DNA of 51,940 bases from Porphyra umbilicalis (taxonomy: Eukaryota; Rhodophyta; Bangiophyceae; Bangiales; Bangiaceae). Each line of letters starts with the position of its first letter. Position 1 is the first letter of the stretch. The stretch spans positions 1 to 51,940 of the forward strand of contig KV919192.1 in NCBI GenBank assembly GCA_002049455.2, given 5' to 3'. Below are positions 10,468 through 22,965 of the stretch, piece by piece. The position numbers were made by a program, and so were the translations under genes. Under the pieces are notes generated by a model that worked only from the letters and a program-made list of their open reading frames with translations, was not told where the DNA came from and made no database searches.

Positions 10468-11406
10468 GCATGTACGGTAACGGACTAATTAGGCAGACTT
10501 GTATAACCATTGACGCTAAGCACATGTATCTCCCTCCTTGGCCGGTCGGCACCAGATTTTTCGGCTCGTCGATGTGGCCCGGAACCTCCGCGTGATCCGC
10601 CAATCGAGTTGCAGGCCGAGTGGCCCAAAGCCAACTGCCTCGGCTGTGTCCCGCAGCGAGGCCCGCAGCGCGCACGCCAGCGCAGCAGCTTTTCGACTGG
10701 CACGTCAGCCGAGGCTGGCAAAACAGAGGCTGCTGGCGCAGTCCGTGGTGCGCGAGCGCGCCTGCCTGGCCACCCCCCGCCTCTTTTCTGGAGCAGGCGA
10801 GGTGCCGCGTGCGTCTCCGCGACACCACCTCACAGCGGCTTCTGACGGACGCGCCCCCCCCGCCCCTCCCACACGAGCTGCAGAGGCCGCGTTCTCCGCG
10901 TGGAGCGCGGCAGGGACTGGGCGGACGCCTGCGCGGGGCGCTCGGGTGGGAGGGCGGCGTCACTCCCGCACGTTGTGCCAGGCGCGCCGCAGCCGCCGCT
11001 GCCGCCCGCCATTGCCGGGCGCTGCAACGTGCAGGCGGCTGGCGGTGGCGCTACCAGGGCCACCGACGGGTGACGCGGTACCACGAGCTCGAGCGGTCCG
11101 CGGCGTGGCGCCAGAGTGCAAGGGGTGCTCGTGAGGTGTGCTAGCCTCCCGTCGTTTGGTTGCTCGTTTTCTTGTTGTTTTTGTCTTCCGGACGGGTGGA
11201 CGCCTCAGCTGCGCGGCGGGGGCGTGCGTTTTTGTGGGGGGGCCGGTGCTCTCGCGGCGGTCATCCGACACTTGAGCCGGCACCCTGCGTTTTTGCCCGG
11301 CTGCTGGTCTCCTGGGGACCCGCGTGCCGCCCAAAACGGCGCCCCTCCCCCTGCCCCGTGCGCTCGGTGTATGCCGGTGTGGGCGTGGACGCGGCGGCGG
11401 CAAGGG
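10468..11406. other. intergenic / 5' leader of the cullin gene
   Basis: An open frame on the plus strand (10538-11134) begins only at a TTG and is rich in Arg, Ala and Ser without any motif. I do not call it. The stretch just before 11407 is probably the cullin promoter and leader. Confidence 0.35.
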
Positions 11407-14400
11407 ATGGCGTCCACCCCGCGCCGTGCGCCGGCGGTGCCGGAGCCCCGCAGCGTCGGCGGTGTCAAGTTCAGACCGATGGCCACCTCACTCTTGTCGG
11501 CCATGGCGCGGGCGGCGGCACCCGACGGGGGCGGCGGTTGTGGCGGCGGTGGGTGGGGCAAGTCTCGGGGCGGCGTGGCCCTCGTCAATGAGGAGGGTGT
11601 CAATGGCACTTGTAGCGCCGCCGCTGCCGGCGGCGGCGGCGTGGAAACGGCGGCGGCCGCGGCGGCGGCGTGGGCCAAGTCGGCCGCCGCCGGTGCGGCG
11701 GCGGCTTCGTCGGGTCCCCCGTCCGCCGCCGGTCGACGGGACTTTGAGTCGGACTGGCGCGCCCTCTCCGAGGCGCTCTTGCAGTGCCTCACGCCCCCCG
11801 CGTCCCCGCCCGGCGGCGGCGACGGTGGCGGCGGCGGCGGTGGCGGGGCAGACGGGGCGTCGTCCCCCCCCACCCCCCCTCCACCCCCTTCCTCGACCTC
11901 CACTCCCGCGTTTACCGCATGGTCCTCGCCGACGGGGCTGGAGAGGAGCTCTACGCGCGCCTGCGCCTGCTATTTCAAATGTACGCGCGTGGGGTCGCGA
12001 CGCAGCTCGCCCGCGGCCGCGTGCCGCCCCTGTCGGCGGTGCCGCCGCCGGCGCCGCCCCCGCCAGTGGCGGTGCCGGCAGAGGGGCTCGGGCGCGCCCG
12101 CCGGCACGCTGCCGCGGCGGCGGCGGTCGCCGCCCTCGACGCCGACGACTCGTCGGGTGGCGAGTCGGACGGTGGGGGGGGGGGGGCATGTCGGCAGGCA
12201 GCGACGGTGGGGCGGTGGAGGGCGACACGCTCGGCGGCGGTGGCAGTGGCGGACAGGCGTATGGACGGCCGCGTGGCATCTCCCGCACGGGGATGACGCT
12301 CGCGCTCGGCTTGTCGTCGTCTTCGGCGTCGAGCGTCCACTCGGCGTCGGTTGTCGGGTCGGCTCCCTCGTCGCGGTCCGCGTCCCCGACCGGCACGTCG
12401 GGGTGGGCATCGTACAAGGACATCCCGCCGGCGCCGCTGCCGGGCACGCCGGCCGTGGGCTCCCTGGCCGGCATGATGGCTGCGTCGTCGCCCGTGACGC
12501 CCTACCACCCCCCCCACCCTTCGACGTTTGTGGACGTGGGGGGGGGGGGTTGCTGCCGCCACAAGCGCTCGGCGCAGGTCACCCCATCGAGGGGGGCACG
12601 GCGGTCACTGGGCCCGCCGGCCGGTGCCGCCCAGGCCTCGAGGCGGTCGCGCCGTCGACGGCGATGCCCGCACCGCCGGCCGTGGCAGCGGCGGCCACGG
12701 CCGCTGCAGCCGCGGCCGGGGTGGCCCGCGCCAACGCCGACGCCGCCCGTCTGCTCTACGCGTACCGCTCCGCGTGGTTGGCGTATGCCGCCGGCGTCGA
12801 CACGGCGGCAGCGGTCTTTGGACTACTCGACCGCGCTTGGTCCGCGGAACGCGCGGTTGGGGGCCCCCTGGCCGTCCGCGGCAAAGAAGTGATGGACGTA
12901 CGGTCCATGGCGCTCCTCGCGTGGCGGCAGCAGCTGTTTGGGTCGGTCGGCGGCGCGCTTGTCGAAGCCGCCCTGACGGTCATTGGGGCGTCGCGGGTGC
13001 GGCGGGCGGCGGCGCTCGACGACCGCATCGCGGGCAAGGCCGGCGTGGCGGGGGGGCTCCTCGGCTGCCCGACGCCCAATGGCGACGGCCTGTGTGGGTG
13101 CGCAAACGCGGCGTGCGCCGAGCGCGACGTGCCGCCGCTGGATTGGCTGCCGACCGCCGTGCCGGGACTCGACGCCGTGTCTGACCTGCTCGGCAGCTTG
13201 GTCGTCATGGGGCCGGCCCGCTCGGCGGCGGCCGCCGCTGACGGGGGGGGGGTCGGTGCCCCCTCGGCCACGCTGCCGCTGCTCAGTCGCCTGCGGGCGA
13301 TTGACCTGCGGGACCCCAACGTGGCGGTCGTGCCCGCTTCTGTGGCGGCGGGTGCCAGCGAGCGCCGTGGCCCTGGTACAATGTGGGCGTGCCCCGCGTG
13401 GGCGTCCCAGGCGCGGGCGCCGCCGCTCCCCGGCCTCCCCGTGGCGGTTGGTGACATGGAGCTCTACCGGTCGGCCTTTGAGCGCAAATTCCTGGACTCG
13501 ACGACCGCGTACTTCACGGCCGAGTCGGCACGCCTCCTCGGGCGCCTCCCCTCCCCCGTCACATACGTGTGGGCGGTTGAGACGGTGGTGCGCCGGGCCG
13601 AGCTCGCCGCCTCGGTCGGCGTCTACACCGCCGCCGAGACGACTCCGCGGCTCGCCAAGGCCCTCGACGGCGCGCTCGTCGGCGCGCACGCTCCCCGCCT
13701 GACGGGCCTCGTGCCGGCGCTGCTCCTCGACGGGCGGTCGGCGGACCTCCGCACTCTCCACGCACTGCTCGTTAGGCTGCCGGCAGGCAGCCTGCGGCCG
13801 GTGCAGGATTGTCTGCGGAGCGTCGTGCACGCAGCGGGGACGGCTGCCGTCGCGCCGCACCTGCCGGGCGTTCGGCCGCCACCGCCGCCGCCGCCACCGT
13901 CCACGACAGGTGGTACTGGGGCTTCGGGTTCGGTGGCGTTGGCCGCCACGCCCGCCGCCACCGACGGGGACGTGTACCATGACGCAGTCGGGGTAGCAGC
14001 GACGGAGGAGGAGGAGGTTGGCGTTCGCGCGACTGCCTTTGTTTCCGCGGCCTGGGGCGTGTACAAGCGCTACGCTGGGGTGGTGGCGTCGGCCTTTGGG
14101 GCCGATGCGGCGTTCACCGATGCCCTCGACCGGGGGTGCGCGCGCTTCCTCAACGCCGCCGACTCAGCGGCGCCAATCACCCTCGCACTCTACTGCCACG
14201 CGGTACTGTCGGGGGCGGTGGGAGGGCGCGGCGGCGACGGAGGCGCCGTCGATGGTGACTTGCTTGGGCCATGGGTCGGCCATACCCGCGCAGCCGCTGC
14301 CGACCCGGCTGACCCTGTGGAGGAAGCGGCTCTCGTTCGCTACCGCCTGGCGTGCGTCACCCGCCTCTTCCGCTTTGTCGATGACAAATCGGCCTTCCTG

Positions 14401-15913
14401 GCCGAGTACGCCACGTGTTTGGCACGCCGCCTGGTCGTTGCCTCTGCCCCCGCGGTCAGCAATGTCGCCGCCTGTCCGTCTGCCGCTGCGGTCATGCCGG
14501 TGGGTGGCGGCGGGTGGCGGATGGACGCGGAACGAGCGATGCTTGGGGACCTCCGTGACACGGTCGGTCCCGCCTACACGTCCCCGCTGCTGCGAATGCT
14601 GGCCGACTTGGACGTCTCGCGGGACGAAAACGCGTCGTTTATGCAGGTGCGCGGTCGAGGGCGCTCGTCCCCTGGAGGGGGGGATCCACCTCCGCCGCCG
14701 CGTCGATTTCTGTGCTGGTCCTCACCGCCGGGGCCTGGCCACTGCCATCACCGCCGCCACTGTCGCTCCTCGGCGGCGGCGGTGGCGGGGGGGTGGGAGC
14801 GGCAGCGGCATGGGTGGTGGACGGAGCAGCGAGCGGGACAGCGCATTGGCCGACGCGCCCTTTTCCCCGCGCGCCTGCGCGCAGCGCGCTTTGTATGCGG
14901 CGGCGTCGATGACGGTGGTTGCGCCCGACCTGTCAGCGACGCTCCTCCCGCGAGCCGTGCAAGATGCGTCCGCGTTGTGGGCGAGGCACTACCTGACCAT
15001 CCACGCGGGGCGGCGGTTGACTTGGCTCCCTGCGCTGGCTACCGTCGACGTGGTGTGGTTTGGGGAGACGGCCGCCACCGGTGGTTCCGGACACGCGCCA
15101 TCGCCGTCGCCGCCTCCGTCGCCGCCTGCGCCTGCGACAGGTACGACGATGCCGACACACGCGCAAGCGATTTTGACGACGACTCCCGCCCAGGCGGCGG
15201 TGCTGCTCCTCTTTAACGCTGCTCCATGCCGGACGGTTGCGCAGCTCGAGGCGGCTGCGCCGCGCGTCCCCCGCGTTGCGGCCGTGGCGCAGTCGCTGGT
15301 GGCGGCGGGGGTGCTCGTTGCCTCCCCCGCACCAGGCGCGTCGGCGGCGGTGCCGGCCGGAGGCGGCGGAGAGGTGACCTTTTGGGTCGCCACGCGCCCG
15401 CCACACACGGCAGATGGCCCCACCGCGCCCACCCGCCCGCCGCGGGCGTCGACGGTGCCTTCCCGCCATCTTCCCGCGGCGCTCGCCGCCCCGTACGCGC
15501 TGGCGTCTGGGGGCCTCGGCGGTGACAGGGCTGACGGCGGCGACTGTGGCGGCGCCGGCGCCGGTGCTGGCGGCGACGGCAGCACCTGTGGCGGCGGCGG
15601 GAGCGGCTCCCGCTGCCGAGCCGGCGACGATGACGCGCGGATGCGGGTGCAGGCGGCGGTGGCGTGTGCGGCCAAGGCCGCCCGCAGCTTGACGCGCGCC
15701 GCGCTCGTGGAAGCCGTCCGGGCGGCGTTGGCGCCCCGCTTTGACGTCTCGGAAGTGGCTGTTGGGGTGGCCATCGAGGCGCTAGTGGAACGCGAGCTCC
15801 TCGCATTGACGCCGGTTCAGGAGGGGACCCCTGACGGCGACGGTGATGGCGACGGCGACGGGGATGGCGGTGTCGGCGGCAGCGGCGACGACGTGATCGA
15901 TTACGTGCTCTGA
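11407..15913 (+). CDS. CUL3-type cullin, ubiquitin-ligase scaffold (frame broken at homopolymers)
   Basis: About 1500 residues against about 750 for a usual cullin; the excess is Gly/Ala/Ser insertions. Cullins hold an adaptor at the N-terminus and RBX1-E2 at the C-terminus. Landmarks in order: VKFRPMATSLL and SRVYRMVLADGAGEELYARL (CUL3-like N-terminus); MELYRSAFERKFLDSTTAYF; VYKRYAGVVASAFGADAAF; FVDDKSAFLAEYATCLARRL; MLADLDVSRDENASF; VLTAGAWP; HAGRRLTWLPALATVDVVWF; PAQAAVLLLFN; and a winged-helix tail with VACAAKAARSL, whose Lys (codon 15674-15676) matches the neddylation site. The protein ends DYVL where most cullins end YVA. The frame changes near 11864-11879, 12174-12186, 12538-12549, 14677-14683 and 14787-14793, all at G or C runs, so protein length is approximate. 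ATG 11407 is the probable start. Confidence 0.82.
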
Positions 15914-18900
15914 AGTGTGATCAGTGGCGGGTCCCCTAGTACAGTTTTATTTTTTTGCACCATGCTGCTTGCCAGTAATGCTGCTAGGTCTGCTGGTAGG
16001 GATTCGCACTGGAAGCGGCACCTGGTCCGCGCAGCGAGTGTTATTAATACATTGGACAGTTGCGTCGCGCTCATAAACTGCCAATCGGCAGGAACAGGCT
16101 GCCGCCGCCCACCCTCGCGTTCAGCCAAAAGGACCGCAGACGACGCTAGGATATCGAGGGACCATGCCATCTGTGAATGCGCAGTTTTTGCAACGACCCG
16201 GAGCCGGACGGCAGCGAGAGAGACGGGAGCGGCGGGGTGACGGAGTCGTGCGCGCCCCTATGGTGACGCCCCCACCGAGGTGGGGGGGCCCGCGCCGTCG
16301 ACGGCAGCCTCCGCCCCACACCCCCAGTCGGCGGTCGTGACCATCAAAGAGGGCGTAACGCGCAACGGGCAGCCGCGGAGGGGTGCCACCCCACAAAGGC
16401 CGGCGAGACCAGCTCTGTAGAAAAAAAAAAGAAAAAGGGCAGCTGCGCCCCAGCCCCACAGACACAGAGCCCCTGCACGCGCGGCACCGCCGGCCCACCC
16501 CCGCGCGCCCATCCCGCCAGCCACGCCAGACCCCCCCCACCGCCCCGCGTCCGCGGCGCGAGCCGCGCGGGGCGGCGGCTCCCCCACGCGCGGCGGCGGC
16601 TTGCCCCCCCCCCCCCCCCCCCCCCCCCCCGCACACCCGCCCCCGTGACGCCCGCGGCGGGGGCGCGGCGGCGCCCCGAGTGGCGGCGGTCGCGCCCCCG
16701 CCGCCGCCGCCGGCGGGACTGCTTGGCCGCGCGCCCCGCGGCGGCGCCGACAGGGATTGCGGGCACACGGCGCCGTGCGGGCACGTGCGCCGCTGCCGGC
16801 TGCCGCCGACGCTGCCGCCGCCGTTGCCGCCGCCGCCGCCGCGGGCGCCCCCCCCGTTGCGCCGCAGGCGACCCCGGGCCGCCGCGCGGCCGCCGCAGCG
16901 CAGCCGCCACTGCCGCCGCCGCGTCCGCCGCTGCCGCGGTCGCCGCGCGGCGACACGGCGCGGCGCCGCGGCGGCCGCAGGCGGCCGACCGCCCCGGCAC
17001 GGGCGGCCGGGGCGGGCTGGCGGCGGGCGCACCAGCGGCCGCACCCCGCCGGGCGCGGCGGCGGCGGCGCGCCGACGGCGGCGCCCCCCGTTGGGAGCGT
17101 CGCCCGGGACCGCCGCTGTCGCCACACGGGGGGGGGGCGACGGTCGACGCGCGGCGCGCGGCGTCACGCCCGCCGACGGGGGTGGCGTCCCGCCGGCCCG
17201 CCCGCCGCCCGCCGCGGGGCGGTGGGGGGGGTAAGGGTGGCGGCCGCGCCCGACGCGGTGTCGCCGGCGGCGACACGGCAGACACGGCGGGCCGTCGACG
17301 GCCGCTCTTGGGGCGGGGTGTGAGGAGGGGAGGGGAGTGAGGGGGGGGGGGGGAGAGCGCACCGCCCCCACCGACAACGACCGAGGCGCGCCGGTCGGGG
17401 GGCTGGCGCCACGCCCCGCGCGCCCCCCGCCGGCGCCCGCGGCGCCACCGCCCCGCGCGTCGCGGCGGCGGCGTGCGCGCCTGCCGACCACGGCGGCGGC
17501 GGCGGCGGCGGCGGCGCCGACGACCGGCCGCACCGCCGTCGGCTCGTGGGCGACCACTGGCGTGCGCGGCGGCCGGGCAGCGTCTGCCACGCGCGGCCGA
17601 CCGGCCGCAGCGCCCCCGCGCGGCCGCCCCAGCCGTGGCCGCACCCACACGGGCCGCGGTGCCGCTGCCAGCAGCGGAGGGGTGACGGGCGTGGTGGGGG
17701 TGACAAAAACGGTGGAGAGGGGCCGGCAGCGTGCATGGGGACCGGCCAACGCGTCCCCCACCAGAGGTCGCCGGCCGTTGGCGCGTGCGAATGGTATCGT
17801 GGCAGAGCTAGTGTCACAGTAGGCATCTCGATAGGCACAGATGGCGCTGCGGCGGGCCGAGAGTGGCTCCATCGCGCGGCCCGCATTGCTGCAGCAGTGC
17901 AGCTGCACAGGGTCGCGGGTGGCGCAGCCCCGCGTCGCTCCCAAGCTTGTTGCGCGCGGAGACTGGGCTCCAGCGGTCAACCTGGTGCGGCACGCACATA
18001 TTCCGTCAGCGCATCCCAGACCCGCGCTTGTGTCGACTCGGTCCGCGGCCGCTCACTCTCGCCGTTGACGCTTCACGGCGACTCCGTGCGACGCGACGTG
18101 CTTGATCGCCCCGCCCATGTGCTGCCAAAGAACACACACTCCACGTGGCAGAAATGGCCCTGTGAAGCACAAGACAGGTGTTCGATCAGTATCTGTGCCA
18201 ACATTCCACGAGTGGATTACATCTCAGTTTGTTGGTGCAGGAGGATCGGCGGATCTTGGCAGTCCGAATCCCGTGCTCTCGCTGGACCGATTCTTGCCCC
18301 GGTACTGTATGGCGGGTGGCTTGGTGGCCCCTTTTGAAAAGTATCGACCCGCCAAACGTGTGTCGCTCCCGTTCACTCGCTCGTTCTGAGGCATCATCCT
18401 AAACGGGAGTGACTGCCCGCTCGGGAGTTCGGGGTCGCCGAGTTCCCAGTCACGAGAGCCCTTGTTGTCAACTTGGATGTGCGTGGGGAGATGCTACACT
18501 TCTGGATGAGACGTACCGATTGATCTTCAAGTACACTTCGATAGCGTACGCTTGGGTACGGTGCATCGTGAGGCACGAACTGCTGCCCATCGACGTATTG
18601 AGCACACAAGGATGCTTTTTTTGGGATGCTCGTAGCCTTGACACTGTTCGGCAAAGAAGGTACAGCACGTGGTGACACGACGGGCTGTCTCGCCTCCTGA
18701 AGAAGTTCGTGGCTGTTGCGCTTGGATCGCGGGGACAAGAGAAGTCGCACCTGTTGTGTCGACGACGTCGAGTCAGTAGACTTGAAATGACAAGCCAGCT
18801 GCAATACAATTGACCTGCTGACAAATCCAAGCCGCAGCAGGAACCTCTGAGAAGCGGCTCGACGTCAAACCGACACGATACCGCATCCTATTGGCGTACA

Positions 18901-20371
18901 CTAGTTGATATCTAATTCACAGCATTGAGACCGCTTCACGACTGTGAGTATAACGGCCCGAACCGGGCATTACGATATGGTTGCCCCAAACGAAAGTGCT
19001 CCCCTTTCTTCCTGCGATCGCGAACGGGAGGGTGAGCGGGAGTCTCTTGCGTTTGGTCTGCCTCCACACTGGACTCTCGTTTGGCCTCCTGTTCCAGATG
19101 CACTCGTTGTGACGGTCTTTGTGAACGCTACGTGTGTTTCACCCGTCAGAGGACCGCCAACACCTGAATTTTTTCGCTCTTATCACCAGCAGCAGCATCC
19201 GTCAGAAGACCTTGCGGTCGCCCTTTTCTTCCACACGTTGCGACCCTTTGTGCGGCGGGTGGCTCCCGCAGCGCGGCCCCCCACGAGTATCTTCGTGTCC
19301 GCCACAGGTGGCGTCTCTGTTGGTCCGCCCCGCCCCACAACCCGCTTTGAGTGGACCTCCTGCACGTGCTGTCGACGGCTCTCCACGTGCTACCATATCG
19401 CTTCGTGGGGGTGAGACACCTCCGCCGTCTCGGACCGCCGCCAAGGATGACCTCTCGTGTCGCCCCTCCGGGCGCCCCTGCAGGGGCCCAACTGGGGCAG
19501 GTGGTGGCGGGCGGTTGGGCGACGGCGTCGCCCCTCCCACGGGCAAGCAAATCTAATCCTCTACCTCGACTTCCGGCCGACGGCCGACGGGGTATGGCAG
19601 GAGGTCGATCCAGCAGCGCCGTCTCCACCACCAGAGCGGCCGTGGGAGGTGCACGGCGGAGCAATCCCGGTCCTTCGCAGCAGAGGCCCCCCCTCTCCCC
19701 AAAGGAGGGGGCAACTGGCAGCGCCCCCTCGCTGCGAGCGCTCGCAGAGGGACGCCCACTGGGCCCCCCGGGCGGCCCAAATCGCCCCTGCCGACCAACA
19801 GCTGGACGGCCATTGCGCGACGATCGACCCACACGTGCGGCCGCTAGATTGACCGCCCTCCACATCCGCGCAGGCGCCCCCGCCCGTCGTGGCTGCGCCG
19901 CCCCGAGCCGCCCACACGTGCGCGCCGGCGGTTGTCCCCGTGGGGGTGCGCAGAGGCGGTTGGCGAGCACCGCTGCCCAGGCGCAGCGTGTGTTCACACG
20001 TGCGCCTCGCCGCCCTTTTGACGGCGGCACGTGTTGGCCATCGTCCGCCGCGCATGCGCCGCGTCTGCACCGTGAACCGACACGCCCGCACCCCCGTACG
20101 TACGCCCGTGGCTACGACGGTGATGCCCATTGCCTCGGGGTCCCCACTCCCACCTCTCTTGCATTCCTGTCACTGTTGGAGCATTCCCGTCTCTGTGACT
20201 GCCTTGGCCGACGGGTCACGGTCCCGGCGGCGATCCCCCCCCCCCGGTCCCCATAGCGCCACGCTTGCCCGAGACGTGCCCCTCTGCGGTGCGCACCACA
20301 CCGCCGTGCGTCGGTTGACCCCCTTGATCACACAGTTGAGTGCGCACGGCGTACCAACGTCGGGCCCGATC
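15914..20371. other. gene-free stretch with a GC island and a 27-C run
   Basis: 16.3-17.8 kb is an extreme GC island, open on both strands for hundreds of codons (a 619-codon minus frame, for example) but almost devoid of Asp/Glu and without motifs. 17.9-19.4 kb is AT-richer with short frames only; a 156-codon frame at 18944-19414 has no recognisable features. 19.4-20.3 kb is again GC-rich and probably includes the leader of the next gene. No gene is supported. Confidence 0.45.
16604..16630. repeat. homopolymer run of 27 C
   Basis: Twenty-seven consecutive C. This is the longest mononucleotide run in the window and a potential G-quadruplex/i-motif site. Its length in an assembly is unreliable. 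Confidence 0.85.
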
Positions 20372-21170
20372 ATGCACCACCACCGCCACCCACTCATCGA
20401 CACGGTGCCACTGGACAGCGGCCGCGCCCATGGCGGGGCGTGCCTCGACCTCCTCGACGGCCTCCCCTTCCTCCCCGGCTTGATGGAGGAGGGAATCGAC
20501 GCGGGACGCTACGCCCACGGGGGTGGCGGTGGCGCCGCCTATACCGCCCCCGACGGCGGCGGCGTCGGAGGCGGCGCGCCCGCCGCCCGCCGGCCCGCCG
20601 GCGAGTGGGAGTGGACGGATTGGGCGGCGGAGGACGGCGCGGTCCCCGACGGCAGCCGGTGGGCTGGCGCCGCCGCCACCGCGCCGTCGGCAGGCTCCTT
20701 GATCGACCTCGCCGACTTGACGTCGCCGCTCGGCAGCGGCCTCTCTGACGGCGGTGAGGGGTGCCAGGGGGACCCCCTCGCAAGCAGCATGAGCCTCTCC
20801 AAGTGGTTTTTGCCGGCCGTCAAGGCCGCCGCAGACGCCCTGCCGACCGACCCCGTGGAGGCGCCGCCGCCCGTTGCGCCGACGCCCTTTGCGCCGCCGC
20901 CACCGCCGCCGCCACGGCCGCCGCCACCGATGGCGTCGCCGCCGTGGGTGCCCTCGCCCACTTCGACGCCGTCATCGTCGTCGTCGCCGCCGCCCTCCCA
21001 GCCGACCGGCGGCATGTCAATGCCGCGCCGCGGGCGGGGGGCATCCGCGCCGCGGGCGGCGTGGTTTGCGCCCCGCCCGCGCGCCGCCGCCGTGCCGTGG
21101 CCGGCCGCCACGCCCGCCGCTGCAGCGGGCGACGCGTCTTGGGCGGCCGCCCTGCCGCCGCCGCCACCCC

Positions 21171-21206
<36 letters not shown>

Positions 21207-22401
21207 TGTCGGCGGCGACACGGCCGACGGCGTCGCTGACGACGCTGCCGACGGCAACGACGCCGCCACGGGTGACCCCGCCCTCCGGCGTGTGGTGGTC
21301 CCCCCTGGGCGCCGCCGCCGACGCGGTGGCCGAGTCCTTCTCGGGCGGCAGCAGCGGCGGCTCGCGGGGGGGCACCCCCCCCTCGGACAACCCCATCAGC
21401 GCCGTGACGAGCGCGTCGGGGGGGACCTCCTCGGACGGCGCGCCGCCGACGCCGGTGGGGGCGCCACCCCGCCGTGCGGGTGGCATCCCCGTTGGGAACA
21501 AGCGCCCGCGGCGGCCGCTGCGCGTCGCTGCCGCGACGGCGGCGGAGGTGGCGGCAACGACAGCGTCGGCGGCGGCGCGCACGCGCAAGCGGCCCCGCCC
21601 GGCGGCGGCGACGCTGCCGCCGCCAGCACCGCCGCCGCTGGCGCGGCGGCGGCTCGCCGTGTCGCCGCCGCCGCCGCCGGGCGGCGGCGCCACCCCCGTG
21701 TCGACGGCGCAGCCACTCCCCCCTGCACCGGGTGCGGGGGTGTTGGACGCGCCGCCCGTGGCGGCGACGGCGGCGGCGCCCGCGGCGGCCACCCCCTCGG
21801 CGGCGGCGGGGACGGCGGCGCTCGCGTCGACGCTCGCCGCCTGGTTTGCGCGCTCCCGCGCCGCCCTGCTCGTCGCCACTGACGGCGCCGCGTCGGCGGC
21901 CGCGCTGGCGGCGGCGGCGACGGCGGCGGCGGCGGCCGCCGCGGCGGCCTCCACAGGCGGGGACCCCCCCCCTCCCCCTCCCCCCCACCAGGCGGCGCTC
22001 CCCCCCCTGGCGGCGGAACTCGCGCTCTATGCCGACGCCCTCCGCGCGCTGCTGCCCGCGCTCGCGTCGCGCCTGCCGGCGCCCGCGCTGGTGGAGGCGT
22101 ACCTCCTCGACGCGACCGCGCACGCCGCGTCGGCCAAGGGCCTCGTGCGCCTCGCCGCCGTCGACGCGGCGGGCGCGTTTTTGGCCGCCCACCGCCTGGC
22201 GGTGGTTGTCGAGGCGCACTCGGAAAAGATGGGCATGCACCTCGTGCCGGTCGCGGGGCAGGCGGTGGCGCCGGGGGTGCTCGTCGCGTTGGCTGCCGCC
22301 GCGGCGCCGCCGGGCGGGCGGGGGGGGGGGGGGGGAGGGCGTCGACGGCGCCCACGAGCGAGACGGAGCACGGGGCGAGGTGTGCGCCGGTGGCGCCATG
22401 A
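20372..22401 (+). CDS. unknown low-complexity protein with nuclear-type basic motifs
   Basis: About 676 residues from ATG 20372 (MHHHRHPLIDTVPLDSG). The N-terminal third has acidic/aromatic patches (EWEWTDWAAEDG, SLIDLADLTSPLG, SMSLSKWFLPAVKAAADAL). The middle is Pro/Ala/Ser-rich with two basic clusters (NKRPRRPLRV and RTRKRPRPAAA) that resemble nuclear localisation signals. The C-terminal part is helical (LAAELALYADALRALLPALA, then LVEAYLLDATAHAASAKGLV). A run of 16 G at 22320-22335 disturbs the frame. Of the three continuations, the one ending at TGA 22399-22401 (GASTAPTSETEHGARCAPVAP) has the best codon use; the others would end at 22460 or 22567. No known domain is recognised. A transcriptional regulator is possible but is only a guess. 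Confidence 0.6.
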
Positions 22402-22965
22402 TGGGCCGCGCCGTGACGTGGAATGGTCACGTCGGACAACCTTTTCTTCTCTGTTTCTGATGTGGCCAGTCGGGTTGCTGCATACATGCACGGATGCGTG
22501 GAACGCGTTGGTGTTGGCAAGCGCTCGGAGTTGCACGTGGGGTGGGATGGGGGGGGTCGCCGTTTAGTCGGACGGGCAGCGTCCCAGTCCAGTCGATCGT
22601 GTTCTGTATCCTGTTTGGCCTCGGCCGTGCGGTTGTACGACCACCGGCGTCACATGACATAATAGTGTCAAGGGCGGGCGGCGCGTACGCTTCCGCCTAC
22701 CGGGCTACACCGGCCATGGTAGACGGGGCACGTCCACCTCCCACCACCCATTCCACCAGGCATCACCCCTTCCACCTCCACCACCCATTCCACCTCCCAC
22801 CATCACAGACGTGCACGCCACCACCCAACGTTAGTTCCGCAAACCCCGATGGCTGGGCGGGGTTGCCGACCTTGTTCCAACGCCCCCCGTCACCACAATG
22901 GCCACCGTCCGTCCCGGCAACCGCTACCATCCGACACAATGCACACCCGACGGCACGGGTGGCGG
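22402..22965. other. convergent intergenic region
   Basis: This lies between two convergent genes. A CT-rich imperfect repeat of CACCTCCACCACC type lies at about 22735-22805. No gene is seen. Confidence 0.4.

Noticed and set aside
16121..17980. 619-codon open frame on the minus strand
   Set aside because: The product is Arg/Pro/Ala/Gly with almost no acidic residues or motifs, and the opposite strand is equally open. High GC alone removes stop codons.
18409..18453. Imperfect inverted repeat starting GTGACTG and ending CAGTCAC
   Set aside because: The arms need an internal insertion and mismatches; too weak to separate from chance.
18944..19414. 156-codon plus-strand frame
   Set aside because: Mixed composition but no recognisable domain, no splice or codon support, and competing frames on the other strand.
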